Shown in pieces: positions 8,392 through 17,180 of a stretch of DNA of 64,000 nucleotides (its first letter is position 1; each line of letters opens with the position of its first letter). The DNA is taken from contig CAZXCV010000007.1 of NCBI GenBank assembly GCA_964639215.1, forward strand, positions 1 to 64,000, written 5' to 3'. The notes below the pieces were generated by a model that saw only the letters and a list, made by a program, of their open reading frames with translations, did not search any database and was not told the origin of the DNA. The DNA comes from UBA6120 sp964639215. GTDB taxonomy: Bacteria > Bacillota_I > Bacilli_A > RFN20 > CAG-826. The position numbers and the translations under genes are program-made.

Positions 8392-10263
8392 CTATACCTT
8401 TCTAATCACATCGAACGGGCAACTGGAGAGGCATGTGCCACATTTGATGCAAGCGGTTTGATCAATGATAAATGCTTCTTTACCCCGCACGCCACTAATG
8501 CAATTCACAGGACAGTGAATCGCACATATGCCACATTTTTTACAAGTGTCGGGATTGATATAGTATTTGAACAAGGATTTACACACTTTGGCTGGACACG
8601 TCTTATCAATAATATGCGCCTTGTATTCATCCATGAATTTGGTTAGTGTTGATAAAACCGGGTTCGGCGCTGTCTGACCAAGCCCGCATAACGAGGCGTC
8701 TTTGATAAAAATGGCGAGCTCGCGCAATGTATCTAAATCTGCTAACGTCGCTGTCCCTGTGGCAATTTTATCAAGTATTTCTTTCATGCGCGTCGTTCCA
8801 ATCCGACAAGGGGAACACTTACCACAAGATTCATCACAAATAAAATCAAGATAAAAACGAGCGACGTCAACCATACAATTATCTTCATCCATGACAATCG
8901 CACCACCCGAACCCATCATCGAGCCACGCGCGATAAGATTATCGAAATCAATCGGTGTGTCTAAATCATCGTCGGTTAAACAACCACCAGAGGGGCCACC
9001 AGTTTGAATCGCCTTAAACTTTTTATCTTTTTCGATTCCGCCACCAATGTTAAAAATGAGTTCGCGTAAAGTCGTCCCCATCGGTACCTCAACCAGCCCG
9101 ACATTTTTGATTTTCCCGGCGAGGGAAAATACTTTCGTACCTTTTGATTTTTCAGTACCGATCGTCTTATAAATCTCGAGTCCTCCTGGACGATATATAA
9201 AGGGAATATTCGCAAACGTTTCGACATTATTAATAATCGTCGGATGACCCCACAAACCCTTGACAGCTGGGAAAGGTGGTTTTGAACGTGGCATGCCTCG
9301 TTTTCCTTCAATCGAACTCATGAGTGCCGTTTCTTCGCCACAAACGAAGGCACCAGCTCCAACGCGAATTTCAATATCGAATGAAAACTCTGTCCCAAGT
9401 ATTTTTTCACCTAACAATTTATTAGCACGCAACAACTCAATCGCCTGTTGGAGTCGTTTTGAGGCTGTCGGATATTCAGCGCGTACATAAATGAAACCAC
9501 GTATCGCGCCGATACCATAAGCGGCAATCATCATTCCTTCAAGAATGAGATGTGGTGTGCGCTCCGAAATAGCTCGGTCCATAAATGCGCCCGGGTCGCC
9601 TTCATCAAGATTGCAGATTAGGTATTTTTCAGAATCTGTTTGCATGCGAGCATACCGCCATTTAACACCCGTTGGATAACCGCCACCACCACGTCCACGC
9701 AATCCTGAATCAAGGGCAATGTTAATCACGTCTTCTCCGGTTTTGTTCTCGAGCACATGAGCAAGTGCTTCATAACCGCCGATTCCCATGTAATGATCAA
9801 TATTGTCTGGTTCAATAGTGGCAAAGTCAGCCATTGCAATGGCTTTTTGCTTTTCGTAGAAAGGTATTTCTTCTTGTTTGGCGTAAAAAGCGCCTGTGTC
9901 CGGATTCTTAAATACGAGCGATTCAACGATGCCAAATCCTTTAAGATCTTTTTCAAAAATTAAGGTGGCATCACTAGGTTTAACTAAACGGTAAAGCGTT
10001 CCTTCGGGATAAACTTTTACAAATGGTCCTTGTGAACATAAACCAAAACATCCAGCATACAAAATCGTAATTTTATCACCAAGACCTTCGGCCTTAACGA
10101 GTTCATCAAGCTTGTCTTTTACTTCGGATGAATGGCTGGCAAGACATCCGGTATCACCGCAGATAAACACAACTTTTTTACCACCGTAAAGTAATTGTTG
10201 ATATTGTGTTTTAGCTTCTAGTAATAACGCCTTTAATGATGCGATATCAGTGACTGGTCTCAT
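8392..10263 (-). CDS. hydB: Hydrogenase flavoprotein subunit HydB (NuoF-like)
   Basis: About 623 residues. It has an N-terminal thioredoxin-like 2Fe-2S domain (CGDTGCLASH and YAGCFGLCSQGP), the NuoF FMN/NADH-binding core (GRGGGGYPTGVKW, and EDNCMVD further on), the SCGKCSPCRIGT 4Fe-4S site, and a C-terminal pair of 4Fe-4S motifs (CKKCGICAIHCPVNC, CIKCGTCLSSCPFD). This is the NAD(H)-reacting subunit that passes electrons to HydA. I chose the ATG preceded by AAGGAGG nine bases upstream; a TTG/ATG some 30 bases earlier lacks such a site. It overlaps the end of hydC by 17 bp and precedes hydA by 8 bp. Confidence 0.94.
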   Translation of the reverse strand: MRPVTDIASLKALLLEAKTQYQQLLYGGKKVVFICGDTGCLASHSSEVKDKLDELVKAEGLGDKITILYAGCFGLCSQGPFVKVYPEGTLYRLVKPSDATLIFEKDLKGFGIVESLVFKNPDTGAFYAKQEEIPFYEKQKAIAMADFATIEPDNIDHYMGIGGYEALAHVLENKTGEDVINIALDSGLRGRGGGGYPTGVKWRYARMQTDSEKYLICNLDEGDPGAFMDRAISERTPHLILEGMMIAAYGIGAIRGFIYVRAEYPTASKRLQQAIELLRANKLLGEKILGTEFSFDIEIRVGAGAFVCGEETALMSSIEGKRGMPRSKPPFPAVKGLWGHPTIINNVETFANIPFIYRPGGLEIYKTIGTEKSKGTKVFSLAGKIKNVGLVEVPMGTTLRELIFNIGGGIEKDKKFKAIQTGGPSGGCLTDDDLDTPIDFDNLIARGSMMGSGGAIVMDEDNCMVDVARFYLDFICDESCGKCSPCRIGTTRMKEILDKIATGTATLADLDTLRELAIFIKDASLCGLGQTAPNPVLSTLTKFMDEYKAHIIDKTCPAKVCKSLFKYYINPDTCKKCGICAIHCPVNCISGVRGKEAFIIDQTACIKCGTCLSSCPFDVIRKV

Positions 10264-10750
10264 GTTCAACCGCCTCCTTACGGACGTATTCATCAATTAT
10301 TCGTTGTAAATCATTAACCTTCACACGTGGCAAAATTTTCTCATTGATCACCATGACTGGGGCTAATGCACAGGCACCTAAACATCGCAAAATATCGATG
10401 GTGAACAACCCATCGCTTGTGGTTTCCCCTGGTTTGATCCCGAGTATTTCTTCAAGGCGATTGGCAATTTGTTGCGCCGCTTGGACATAACAGGCGGTTC
10501 CTAAGCAAATACCAATTACGTATTTCCCTTTTGGTTTTAATGAAAACATTGAATAGAAGGTCACAATGCCATAAATCTCAGCCACAGGAATATCCAAGCG
10601 TTTTGAGATAATCTCTTGTACTTCAAGTGGTACATAACCAAATTCCTTTTGGAAATCACTTAAAATCATCATCAGTGGTGTCTTCATGCCTTCATAATGA
10701 GCAATGATTTGATTAAGGCGGTCTTTCGCAAGACTTGTGATAGGTTTCAT
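10247..10750 (-). CDS. hydC: Hydrogenase 2Fe-2S subunit HydC (NuoE-like)
   Basis: A 167-residue thioredoxin-like ferredoxin of the NuoE family. It has an N-terminal helical part (LSDFQKEFGYVPLEVQ, ISKRLDIPVAEIYGIVTFY) and the four 2Fe-2S cysteines in CLGTAC and RCLGACALAP. It carries electrons between HydB and HydA in the HydABC complex. Its ATG overlaps the TGA of the upstream membrane protein gene (ATGA), and GGAGG lies six bases before the ATG, so translation of the two is coupled. Confidence 0.93.
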   Translation of the reverse strand: MKPITSLAKDRLNQIIAHYEGMKTPLMMILSDFQKEFGYVPLEVQEIISKRLDIPVAEIYGIVTFYSMFSLKPKGKYVIGICLGTACYVQAAQQIANRLEEILGIKPGETTSDGLFTIDILRCLGACALAPVMVINEKILPRVKVNDLQRIIDEYVRKEAVEHETSH

Positions 10751-11322
10751 GCATGTCCTCCATAACGGTATTTAAGCGCCTTTGTCACTGGAATCGCGGT
10801 CATCATCGCCAGCAATCCTCCAATGAGCGCTGTTGGTAATTGGTTAATCGAATATACAGCAGATAAAAGCGTAATCTGTGTTGCGTTTAATGGTAATGTC
10901 GGCAATAACAATATGACGATTGTGAGATACATTACTCCCGTCTTGATCAATGCGGCGATAGCGACGCTTATGAAACCAAGAACGACTTTGATATTCGCGG
11001 TTGCTTTGATTTTATAAATAAAATGCAATGTAATAGCAAAGATTCCATTTGCTAAAGCAATCAACGGGATGATCTCGATAAATGGTGGTGCGATTCCAAC
11101 TAATAACGCGACAAACGGAGAAATAACACCGAGCGCCAATCCATACGGCCAACCGAGAACTATGGCTGCAAGGGCTAATATTAAATTGACCCAGCTACCA
11201 ACAAAATATTGTGAAAGTGGCGCGCCAATGAGACCAAAGACCAGTTGACCCACAATTAGCAATGCCAAAAAAATCGCTGTGATTGTAATGCGTCGAATCT
11301 GTTCTCTCATTTGAACATTCAT
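10747..11322 (-). CDS. ECF-transporter substrate-binding (S) component-like membrane protein
   Basis: A 191-residue hydrophobic protein with five or six membrane segments, the size and layout of S components of energy-coupling-factor vitamin transporters. The N-terminal pattern (RRITITAIFLALLIV...) resembles that family. S components bind a vitamin and borrow a shared EcfAA'T engine, which is not in the window. It is the first gene of the hyd operon and is translationally coupled to hydC. The ligand cannot be read; a flavin would suit the FMN of HydB but this is only inference. No Shine-Dalgarno is visible before its ATG, and no riboswitch is seen in the short leader. Confidence 0.7.
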   Translation of the reverse strand: MNVQMREQIRRITITAIFLALLIVGQLVFGLIGAPLSQYFVGSWVNLILALAAIVLGWPYGLALGVISPFVALLVGIAPPFIEIIPLIALANGIFAITLHFIYKIKATANIKVVLGFISVAIAALIKTGVMYLTIVILLLPTLPLNATQITLLSAVYSINQLPTALIGGLLAMMTAIPVTKALKYRYGGHA

Positions 11323-11381
11323 GATTAGATATTAACATCATTATTTTATAAATTCATAGTAGTTATGGACATTTATTAATG

Positions 11382-11410
11382 AAAAAAAGACCATTGCTCA
11401 TGGTCTTTCC
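11382..11410 (-). terminator. Rho-independent terminator after the CvpA-like gene
   Basis: On the minus strand AAAGACCAT-GAGCA-ATGGTCTTT is followed by a run of T. It ends the CvpA-like transcript and insulates the hyd operon. Confidence 0.85.
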
Positions 11411-11434
11411 TAAATCATAAAATGTAAGCGCTTT

Positions 11435-12271
11435 TTATGAGGCCGGCGTATCCGTGGCCTCAACAAATGCCACGAAGGTCGACACTAAATCATACGTGGT
11501 GCCATCGTGCTCAAATGATGCAATGCTCGTAAAGAAGCCAAATGGGTTACTCGGAGTCGTGATGCTTAATAAAAGTGAGTTTTCAGGACGAAGACCGCCC
11601 GAAGCTAGTGGTAAAACTTCACCAAATTGATAGGGAGGTTCCGTCGGGTTTTGAATTGCCGCTAAGCCAGCAGTTAATGGGCTAAAGGCAATCGTGAACA
11701 TCAAGACGTATAAATATCCTTGAGCTAAACCAAGCACACCACCGACAATTCCGATTTTCTTTTTAGCAAGCGATTTTAATAGTGGTTTCCAGATGACGAG
11801 CCATAATAATCCGGATACAAGCCAACCAATAACCATCGTGACCATGGCGACAACAAACCAACCGATGGCGCGTGATAACGCGAGCGATAATGAAATCAAG
11901 AATGCTTCATCGGCATAAATTGACGCTGGAGATAAAGTTCCAACACCTTCGGCATATGCCGCAAATCCAATCACTAACTCTTGCACCGAGTTAAATGACA
12001 CAGCCGTGCCACCAATATCCATCGTAATGCCCATACCCGTCAATGCCCAGAAACCTTGATTAACGAAATCACCAAGCGCCGGCAGTGCAAAGATGTTCAC
12101 CAACACCAATGCTATGACCACAAAGATGAGACGCCAAAGCGAGCGCCAGAGACCACGCTTTACTCCAATAAAGAAAGCGATTAATAGAAAGATACCAATA
12201 ATTATGTCGACGAGATACTGAAATCCAAAGATGGCTCCGAGTATTTGTTGGACAATCGCTGATTGCATCAT
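11435..12271 (-). CDS. CvpA-family membrane protein
   Basis: About 278 residues. It begins with the CvpA-like stretch of membrane segments (LVDIIIGIFLLIAFFIGVKRG, then RLIFVVIALVLVNIF), has further segments near residues 150-215, and ends in a short soluble tail. CvpA proteins are linked to colicin V export and envelope homeostasis; their biochemical role is not settled. The start chosen has AAGGAG seven bases upstream; an ORF extension of 14 codons lacks one. The gene is flanked by its own terminator and a divergent promoter region. Confidence 0.65.
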   Translation of the reverse strand: MMQSAIVQQILGAIFGFQYLVDIIIGIFLLIAFFIGVKRGLWRSLWRLIFVVIALVLVNIFALPALGDFVNQGFWALTGMGITMDIGGTAVSFNSVQELVIGFAAYAEGVGTLSPASIYADEAFLISLSLALSRAIGWFVVAMVTMVIGWLVSGLLWLVIWKPLLKSLAKKKIGIVGGVLGLAQGYLYVLMFTIAFSPLTAGLAAIQNPTEPPYQFGEVLPLASGGLRPENSLLLSITTPSNPFGFFTSIASFEHDGTTYDLVSTFVAFVEATDTPAS

Positions 12272-12590
12272 AGTATAGCTCCTTAAAAAATGTCGATACG
12301 TGCGTGATAACAATTGATTACTATACTATGGCAACAATGTGTTCAATGCAATATTAGATAGTTAAGGTTTTAAAATATATTTTATGAGTACATGCCTAGA
12401 ATTATCGATGCCGTTATACACGAGCCGAATCCGAGCCCACTAAACTCAAATTCATACGTAAAATAATTTTTAGCCGTCTTTCGTTGTCAGTGTCATGCTA
12501 AGCCTATTTACCAACTGAAATCAAGACTTAAAATGAATAAAATGGCGCTTTATAATATGAACAATCTAAAGCAAAGGAGTTGCCAAAAAC
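12272..12590. promoter_or_regulatory. Divergent intergenic region with the polymerase promoter
   Basis: The spacer between the CvpA-like and polymerase genes. On the plus strand TTAAAA (12528-12533), a 17-base spacer and a perfect TATAAT (12551-12556) form a plausible promoter 35 bp before the polymerase start. No convincing LexA/SOS box (GAAC-N4-GTTC) is seen. Nothing else was recognised in the rest of the spacer. Confidence 0.5.
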
Positions 12591-13847
12591 ATGGCCGATC
12601 AAGTCGTCGCTGTTATCGATTTGAAGGCGTTTTACGCCGTGGTAGAATGTGTCGAACGCGGGCTCGATCCTTTTACAACGCCGCTCCTTGTCGCTGATAA
12701 ATCTCGAGGCAAGGGCACAATTGTTTTGTCGGTGTCGCCTTTTTTAAAGGCGCGTGGCGTTCCTTCGCGTTGTCGGGTCTTTGAACTTGTTAAATTTAAT
12801 GTCACGATTGATAATATCTTATTTGCCACACCACGCATGAGTCTCTATTTAGAAAAATCGGCAGCCGTCATTTCGATTATGCTCGATTTTATCGGCGAGG
12901 ATGATTTACACGTTTATAGTATCGACGAATCTTTCCTAAACCTCGGCCCCTATTTGAAACTATATCGCGCAACGCCACGGCAACTTGTTACTCGCATCAT
13001 CAAAACAATTCATCAAAAACTTGGCTTGTATGCTACTGCTGGTATTGGCCCTAATAACTTCATTGCTAAATCTGCGCTCGATCTTGAAGCTAAAAAATGT
13101 CAAGATGGCATCGCTGAGTGGACACTTGACGACATTAAAACAAAACTTTGGCCTCGGATTCCACTATCAACGATGTGGGGCATCTCCTCACGTCTCGAAG
13201 CCCGCCTAAACGAGATGGGTATTCATTCAATCAAAGATCTCGCCCATTTTCCGAAAGAAGCGCTTGTGGCTTACTTTGGGATCATGGGAGCGCAATTATG
13301 GAATCACGCTAACGGCATTGATGATTCACACATCCGTCAAAAATACGCTCCAGTCGCTCCAAGTTTGAATATGGGACAAGTGCTTATGCGTGATTATCAT
13401 AGCCATGAAATCCCAATTGTGATTCGGGAAATGGTCGATGATTTGTGCATCCGTCTGCGTCTTGAAGGAAAACTGACTGGTCTTGTGTCGTTATTTGTCG
13501 GTTACAGCGAATATGGTGGTTTTTCACACCAAATGTCACTGCAACAAGCCACGGATGATAATCAAGTATTAACTGAAGCTCTACTGACGCTTTACCACCG
13601 TCATATCGATGAGCGACGCTTTGTTCGTAACGTCGGGTTCTCGTTTGGAAAACTTGAACCGCTCGTCTACGAACAACTTAATCTTTTTATTGACCCTCAT
13701 GAACAAGATGATCGTCGCCGCTTGCAACATGCACTCGATGAAATTCGCTATCGCTACGGTAAAAATGCCGTGTTGCGCGCCAACGCTTTACTTAGATCCA
13801 GTACGACCATCGCGCGGCATGAACTCATTGGAGGACATCGTCGATGA
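12591..13847 (+). CDS. Y-family DNA polymerase (DinB/UvrX type)
   Basis: A 418-residue translesion polymerase. The first metal-binding motif is AVIDLKAFYAVVE near residue 8, and the catalytic SIDESFLNL lies near residue 106. A helix-hairpin-helix region (MWGISSRLEARLNEMGIHSIKDLA) follows near residue 200, then the little-finger domain. The near-C-terminal QLNLF is a good sliding-clamp-binding peptide. The replacement of the usual DMNSFFASVE by DLKAFYAVVE resembles Bacillus UvrX/YqjW and phage UmuC-like proteins. It copies past damaged bases at low fidelity. The stop overlaps the start of the YolD-like gene, a common partner of this polymerase. Confidence 0.9.
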   Translation: MADQVVAVIDLKAFYAVVECVERGLDPFTTPLLVADKSRGKGTIVLSVSPFLKARGVPSRCRVFELVKFNVTIDNILFATPRMSLYLEKSAAVISIMLDFIGEDDLHVYSIDESFLNLGPYLKLYRATPRQLVTRIIKTIHQKLGLYATAGIGPNNFIAKSALDLEAKKCQDGIAEWTLDDIKTKLWPRIPLSTMWGISSRLEARLNEMGIHSIKDLAHFPKEALVAYFGIMGAQLWNHANGIDDSHIRQKYAPVAPSLNMGQVLMRDYHSHEIPIVIREMVDDLCIRLRLEGKLTGLVSLFVGYSEYGGFSHQMSLQQATDDNQVLTEALLTLYHRHIDERRFVRNVGFSFGKLEPLVYEQLNLFIDPHEQDDRRRLQHALDEIRYRYGKNAVLRANALLRSSTTIARHELIGGHRR

Positions 13848-14146
13848 GCGATCGGGGAATGAAAAAATGGGCACCATACGCTTCTTTAATTGAACAAAAA
13901 GGCGTGATGGCAAAGATGCTCTATAACCGTAAAAAAGTCGCGCGCCCGCATATTAGCCATGATCAAGCGGAACTAATAGAACGACAACTTATTCAATATC
14001 AAGGCGAACACCTTAATATTACGTATTTTGACGATGGTTTCATTTTAAAAATGGTCACTACGATTACCAAAATCGATTCCTTTCATCGGCTGATTGTGTG
14101 CGATGATGTGACGATTTCCTATTGTGACATTATTGCGATTGAATAA
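13844..14146 (+). CDS. YolD-like protein
   Basis: A 100-residue protein starting with DRGMKKWAPYASLIEQ, the hallmark opening of the YolD-like family. These small proteins are found beside UmuC/UvrX-type polymerases and are thought to act with them as UmuD-like accessory factors, though the function is not proven. The ATG overlaps the TGA of the polymerase gene (ATGA), so the two are translationally coupled. No protease motif is visible. Confidence 0.85.
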   Translation: MSDRGMKKWAPYASLIEQKGVMAKMLYNRKKVARPHISHDQAELIERQLIQYQGEHLNITYFDDGFILKMVTTITKIDSFHRLIVCDDVTISYCDIIAIE

Positions 14147-14240
14147 ATAACCAATAAAAAATAGTTATTGTTCGTTTATTTAATGAGGTTAATCCATCAC
14201 TTGCATCGTACCTAAACGATTGCGTTATTATTAAGCTAAG

Positions 14241-14786
14241 ATGAAACGCCAAATCGATCTTGCATTAACGAGCATACAACAAGGCGAACGTGATGGATTA
14301 GCCACTCTATATGAGCAATCCAACCGCGTCGTCTTTGCCTTTATTTTGCCGCTGATCAATGACTATCAATTAGCCGAGGACATTATGCAAGACACCTACG
14401 TTAAGGTTTATCAATCGATTGCCTCATATACCAAGGGTACGAATGGTCTGAGTTGGCTCTTAACAATTGCTAAAAACATGGCTTTAACTTTGTTGGAGCG
14501 ACAAAAACGCGAAGAAAAAGTCGATTTTGACGCAAGTTATGAGCGAGCTGGAGCGATTATCGAACATCCGAATCTCGACCATCCAACCATCGATTTAGCC
14601 AAACGTCTCTTGCCAAATGATGAGCAACAAATCGTCTTCTTGTATGTCATTGGTGAATATAAACATCGGGAAATTGCCGAATTGCTCAACCTGCCAATCG
14701 GAACCGTTACTTGGAAATATCAGCAGGCGATGAAAAAACTACGTGATTATTATAAGAAAGGGGGAACGCTTAATGAATCGACGTAA
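14241..14786 (+). CDS. ECF-type RNA polymerase sigma factor
   Basis: A 181-residue sigma-70 family protein of the extracytoplasmic-function class. Region 2 contains DYQLAEDIMQDTYVKVYQS (about residues 47-65) and the WLLTIAKN segment. Region 4 contains YKHREIAELLNLPIGTVTWKYQQAMKKLR (a helix-turn-helix) near residues 138-166. It would direct RNA polymerase to a stress or envelope regulon. The next gene, overlapping by 14 bp, encodes a one-span membrane protein that is probably its anti-sigma factor. Self-controlled promoters are usual for such pairs, but no target motif was identified. Confidence 0.9.
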   Translation: MKRQIDLALTSIQQGERDGLATLYEQSNRVVFAFILPLINDYQLAEDIMQDTYVKVYQSIASYTKGTNGLSWLLTIAKNMALTLLERQKREEKVDFDASYERAGAIIEHPNLDHPTIDLAKRLLPNDEQQIVFLYVIGEYKHREIAELLNLPIGTVTWKYQQAMKKLRDYYKKGGTLNEST

Positions 14787-15651
14787 ATTAGAGAAGCAGC
14801 TGCGAATTGAAGCGGAACGCTTACGTCCAAATGTACTTGATCAGGTATATCAAACGCTCGGGCTTGAACCACAAACCACAAGTCGACGTCCCCGCTTTTG
14901 GAGTCTCGGTCTTTTAGGAGCTGTGACGACACTAGCTCTTGCCGGTACAATCGTCATCACTGCGATTAATAAACCAATCGTTGTCAGCCAGGCTGAAACA
15001 TATGTCCGTTTACAAATTGTCCCCGCCTCAATTGCAAATGATCAAGCTGCCATCCTGCTTGCTCAAAGAGCGCCTGATGAAGCGATCGTCCCAACTTTCT
15101 CATATAAAATAAATATTTATGGAAAAACAAGTGCGCTTGATAATGGAAAAAACAATGCGTTACACGCTGAAAATGAAGCGGCAAAAATCATTGCTAGTGG
15201 CTTAGAACTTCGAAAAACGATAAATCAAGATCCAGCCACACTTGCCGTCTCATTAACACGCCTTGCTCGCCAAGCCGGCTATCTTGAATCATATGAGATC
15301 GGCAATATCGTCCGGTTCCGTCTCAGCGGTGATGATAATAATTATCGAGCAACATTAATTGAACAAATTCGAACATCGATTCAAAATTATTTACGTGATG
15401 AACTCATCTATGGTGTAGCTACAAATGACGAAACAATGAGTCCTCCTGATTTTGCGTCATATCAAGATTTTTCAAATCAACTAAATGAATATCGTCAATC
15501 ATTCGATATGCGTTGTCAGGACCATGAAGATGATGATATGCGTCGTGGACCAAACTGGGGTCAAGATATCGACACCTGGATTGAGACACATGGCGGCCAT
15601 GCAAATCATAATAAAGATGCATCCGATGCTGGTCACAGTGCCGGTCGTTAA
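14773..15651 (+). CDS. Putative membrane anti-sigma factor with acidic/histidine-rich tail
   Basis: A 292-residue protein: a cytoplasmic N-terminus of about 45 residues, a single membrane segment (about 46-68), and an extracytoplasmic domain of roughly 220 residues. Position and topology fit an anti-sigma factor holding the upstream ECF sigma at the membrane; I see no clear zinc-binding HxxxCxxC motif. The tail from about residue 245 is rich in Asp, Glu and His (HEDDDMRRG, HGGHANHNKDASDAGH), unlike the rest, and could bind metal. The start has AAGGGGGA upstream; an in-frame ATG 30 bases earlier lies inside the sigma gene. Confidence 0.65.
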   Translation: MNRRKLEKQLRIEAERLRPNVLDQVYQTLGLEPQTTSRRPRFWSLGLLGAVTTLALAGTIVITAINKPIVVSQAETYVRLQIVPASIANDQAAILLAQRAPDEAIVPTFSYKINIYGKTSALDNGKNNALHAENEAAKIIASGLELRKTINQDPATLAVSLTRLARQAGYLESYEIGNIVRFRLSGDDNNYRATLIEQIRTSIQNYLRDELIYGVATNDETMSPPDFASYQDFSNQLNEYRQSFDMRCQDHEDDDMRRGPNWGQDIDTWIETHGGHANHNKDASDAGHSAGR

Positions 15652-15797
15652 TGTTTTTTGATTAGAACCTGCGTTGTTTTCCATTTTTACGTTCAAATAT
15701 ATGCGTCTATGTCATCTTTTTAAAAATGTGTGGTAAATAATATTGCATTTTAGTCCGAAATCATCATAATTTTATCTATCGCAATGAGGTAACAATT

Positions 15798-17147
15798 ATG
15801 AATGGCAATCGCTATACAAAAAAAGACATTATCCAATTAGCCGCTGACGAAGGCGTCCGCTTTATCCGCCTGCAATTTACCGACATGCTCGGCACGATTA
15901 AGGCGGTGGAAATTCCATCAACCCGACTCGAAGACGCCCTAAACGGCAAAATTATGTTTGATGGTTCATCAATCGAAGGATTCGTTCGTATCAAAGAAGC
16001 TGACATGTACTTACGACCCGATATCAACTCATGGCTCATCTTAAGCTTTGAAGATATGAACTATGGGAAAGTCGCACGCCTAATTTGTGATGTTTATACC
16101 CCTTATGGGAAACCATTTCAAGGTGATCCACGTTTCATTTTAAAACGCGCGATTAAAAAAATGAACGATATGGGAATTGCCAATTTGAACATTGGCTTTG
16201 AACCAGAATTTTTCTTATTCAAACTCGACGCCCAAGGTAATCCGAAAACGACATTACCAAATGATGATGGTGGCTATTTTGATATGGCGCCACTTGACGG
16301 TGCCGAATACGCGCGACGTGACATCGCTCTAGAAATGGAACGACTCGGTTTCATCGTACAAACGAGTCATCATGAAGTCGCTCATGGTCAACACGAAATT
16401 AATTTTATGTTCGCCGATGTCTTGTCGGCCTGCGATAATGTCCAGACATTCAAGCAACTTGTGAAAGTCATCGCCAGACGCCATAACTTATTTGCAACTT
16501 TCATGGCGAAACCGATTGCCACAGTCAACGGTAACGGGATGCACACCAACTGTTCGCTATCCGATGAAAACGGGAATAATCTTTTCTATGATGAAAATGA
16601 CAGCATGAAATTATCGTTATTAGCGCGCAAATGGATTACGGGAATATTGAAACACGCTCGTGGTTTCGCCGCGGTCACGAATCCAACCGTCAACTCATAT
16701 AAACGGCTAATCCCCGGATATGAAGCCCCTTGTTATGCTTGTTGGAGCGATGCTAACCGCAGTTCCATGATTCGAATTCCGGCCGCTCGTGGTGAAAGTA
16801 CACGCACGGAAATCCGAAATGTCGATCCGATGGCAAACCCCTATCTCGCCCTCGCCGCTATCTTAATGGCGGGACTCGAAGGCATTGAGAATCAATCGAA
16901 TGAAACACTACCACCAGTATATGACAACATCTTTTCCTTAACGCGAGAGCAACGTGAAGCTCAAGGCATTCCAAACTTACCCGAAAACTTAAAGGACGCG
17001 ATTAAAGAACTTAAAGCTGATCCATTGATGGTTGAAACGCTCGGCGATCACACGATTAATAGATACGTCTACGCTAAAGAACTCGAGTGGGAAGAATATC
17101 GCAAGCTCATTACCGAGTGGGAACTGCGTAAATATTTATCGAACTAA
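15798..17147 (+). CDS. glnA: Glutamine synthetase, type I
   Basis: A 449-residue enzyme making glutamine from glutamate, ammonia and ATP, as a cytoplasmic dodecamer. Visible motifs are FDGSSIEGF near residue 54, the metal-site region GFEPEFFLF near residue 133, NGNGMHTNCSLS near residue 248, and the ATP/ammonia region YEAPCYACWSDANRS followed by IPAARGESTRTE near residues 310-340. The length of about 445 and the absence of the adenylylation-loop tyrosine region match the Firmicutes GSI-alpha class, which is feedback-regulated rather than adenylylated. No clear GlnR/TnrA operator was found upstream. It has its own bidirectional terminator. Confidence 0.96.
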   Translation: MNGNRYTKKDIIQLAADEGVRFIRLQFTDMLGTIKAVEIPSTRLEDALNGKIMFDGSSIEGFVRIKEADMYLRPDINSWLILSFEDMNYGKVARLICDVYTPYGKPFQGDPRFILKRAIKKMNDMGIANLNIGFEPEFFLFKLDAQGNPKTTLPNDDGGYFDMAPLDGAEYARRDIALEMERLGFIVQTSHHEVAHGQHEINFMFADVLSACDNVQTFKQLVKVIARRHNLFATFMAKPIATVNGNGMHTNCSLSDENGNNLFYDENDSMKLSLLARKWITGILKHARGFAAVTNPTVNSYKRLIPGYEAPCYACWSDANRSSMIRIPAARGESTRTEIRNVDPMANPYLALAAILMAGLEGIENQSNETLPPVYDNIFSLTREQREAQGIPNLPENLKDAIKELKADPLMVETLGDHTINRYVYAKELEWEEYRKLITEWELRKYLSN

Positions 17148-17149
17148 AC

Positions 17150-17173
17150 AAAGAGGGTCACATGACCCTCTTT
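17150..17173. terminator. Bidirectional terminator between glnA and the M6 protease
   Basis: AAAGAGGGTCA and TGACCCTCTTT make a perfect 11-bp stem around CA, flanked by T-rich DNA on the plus side and A-rich on the other. It can stop both convergent genes. Confidence 0.85.
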
Positions 17174-17180
17174 CATTTTG

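Noticed and set aside
11323..11381. Riboswitch (for example FMN) ahead of the ECF S component
   Set aside because: The leader is under 60 bases after the upstream terminator, too short for known vitamin riboswitches.
12557..12590. Possible LexA/SOS box before the Y-family polymerase gene
   Set aside because: ATGAAC is present but the matching GTTC half at the right spacing is not.
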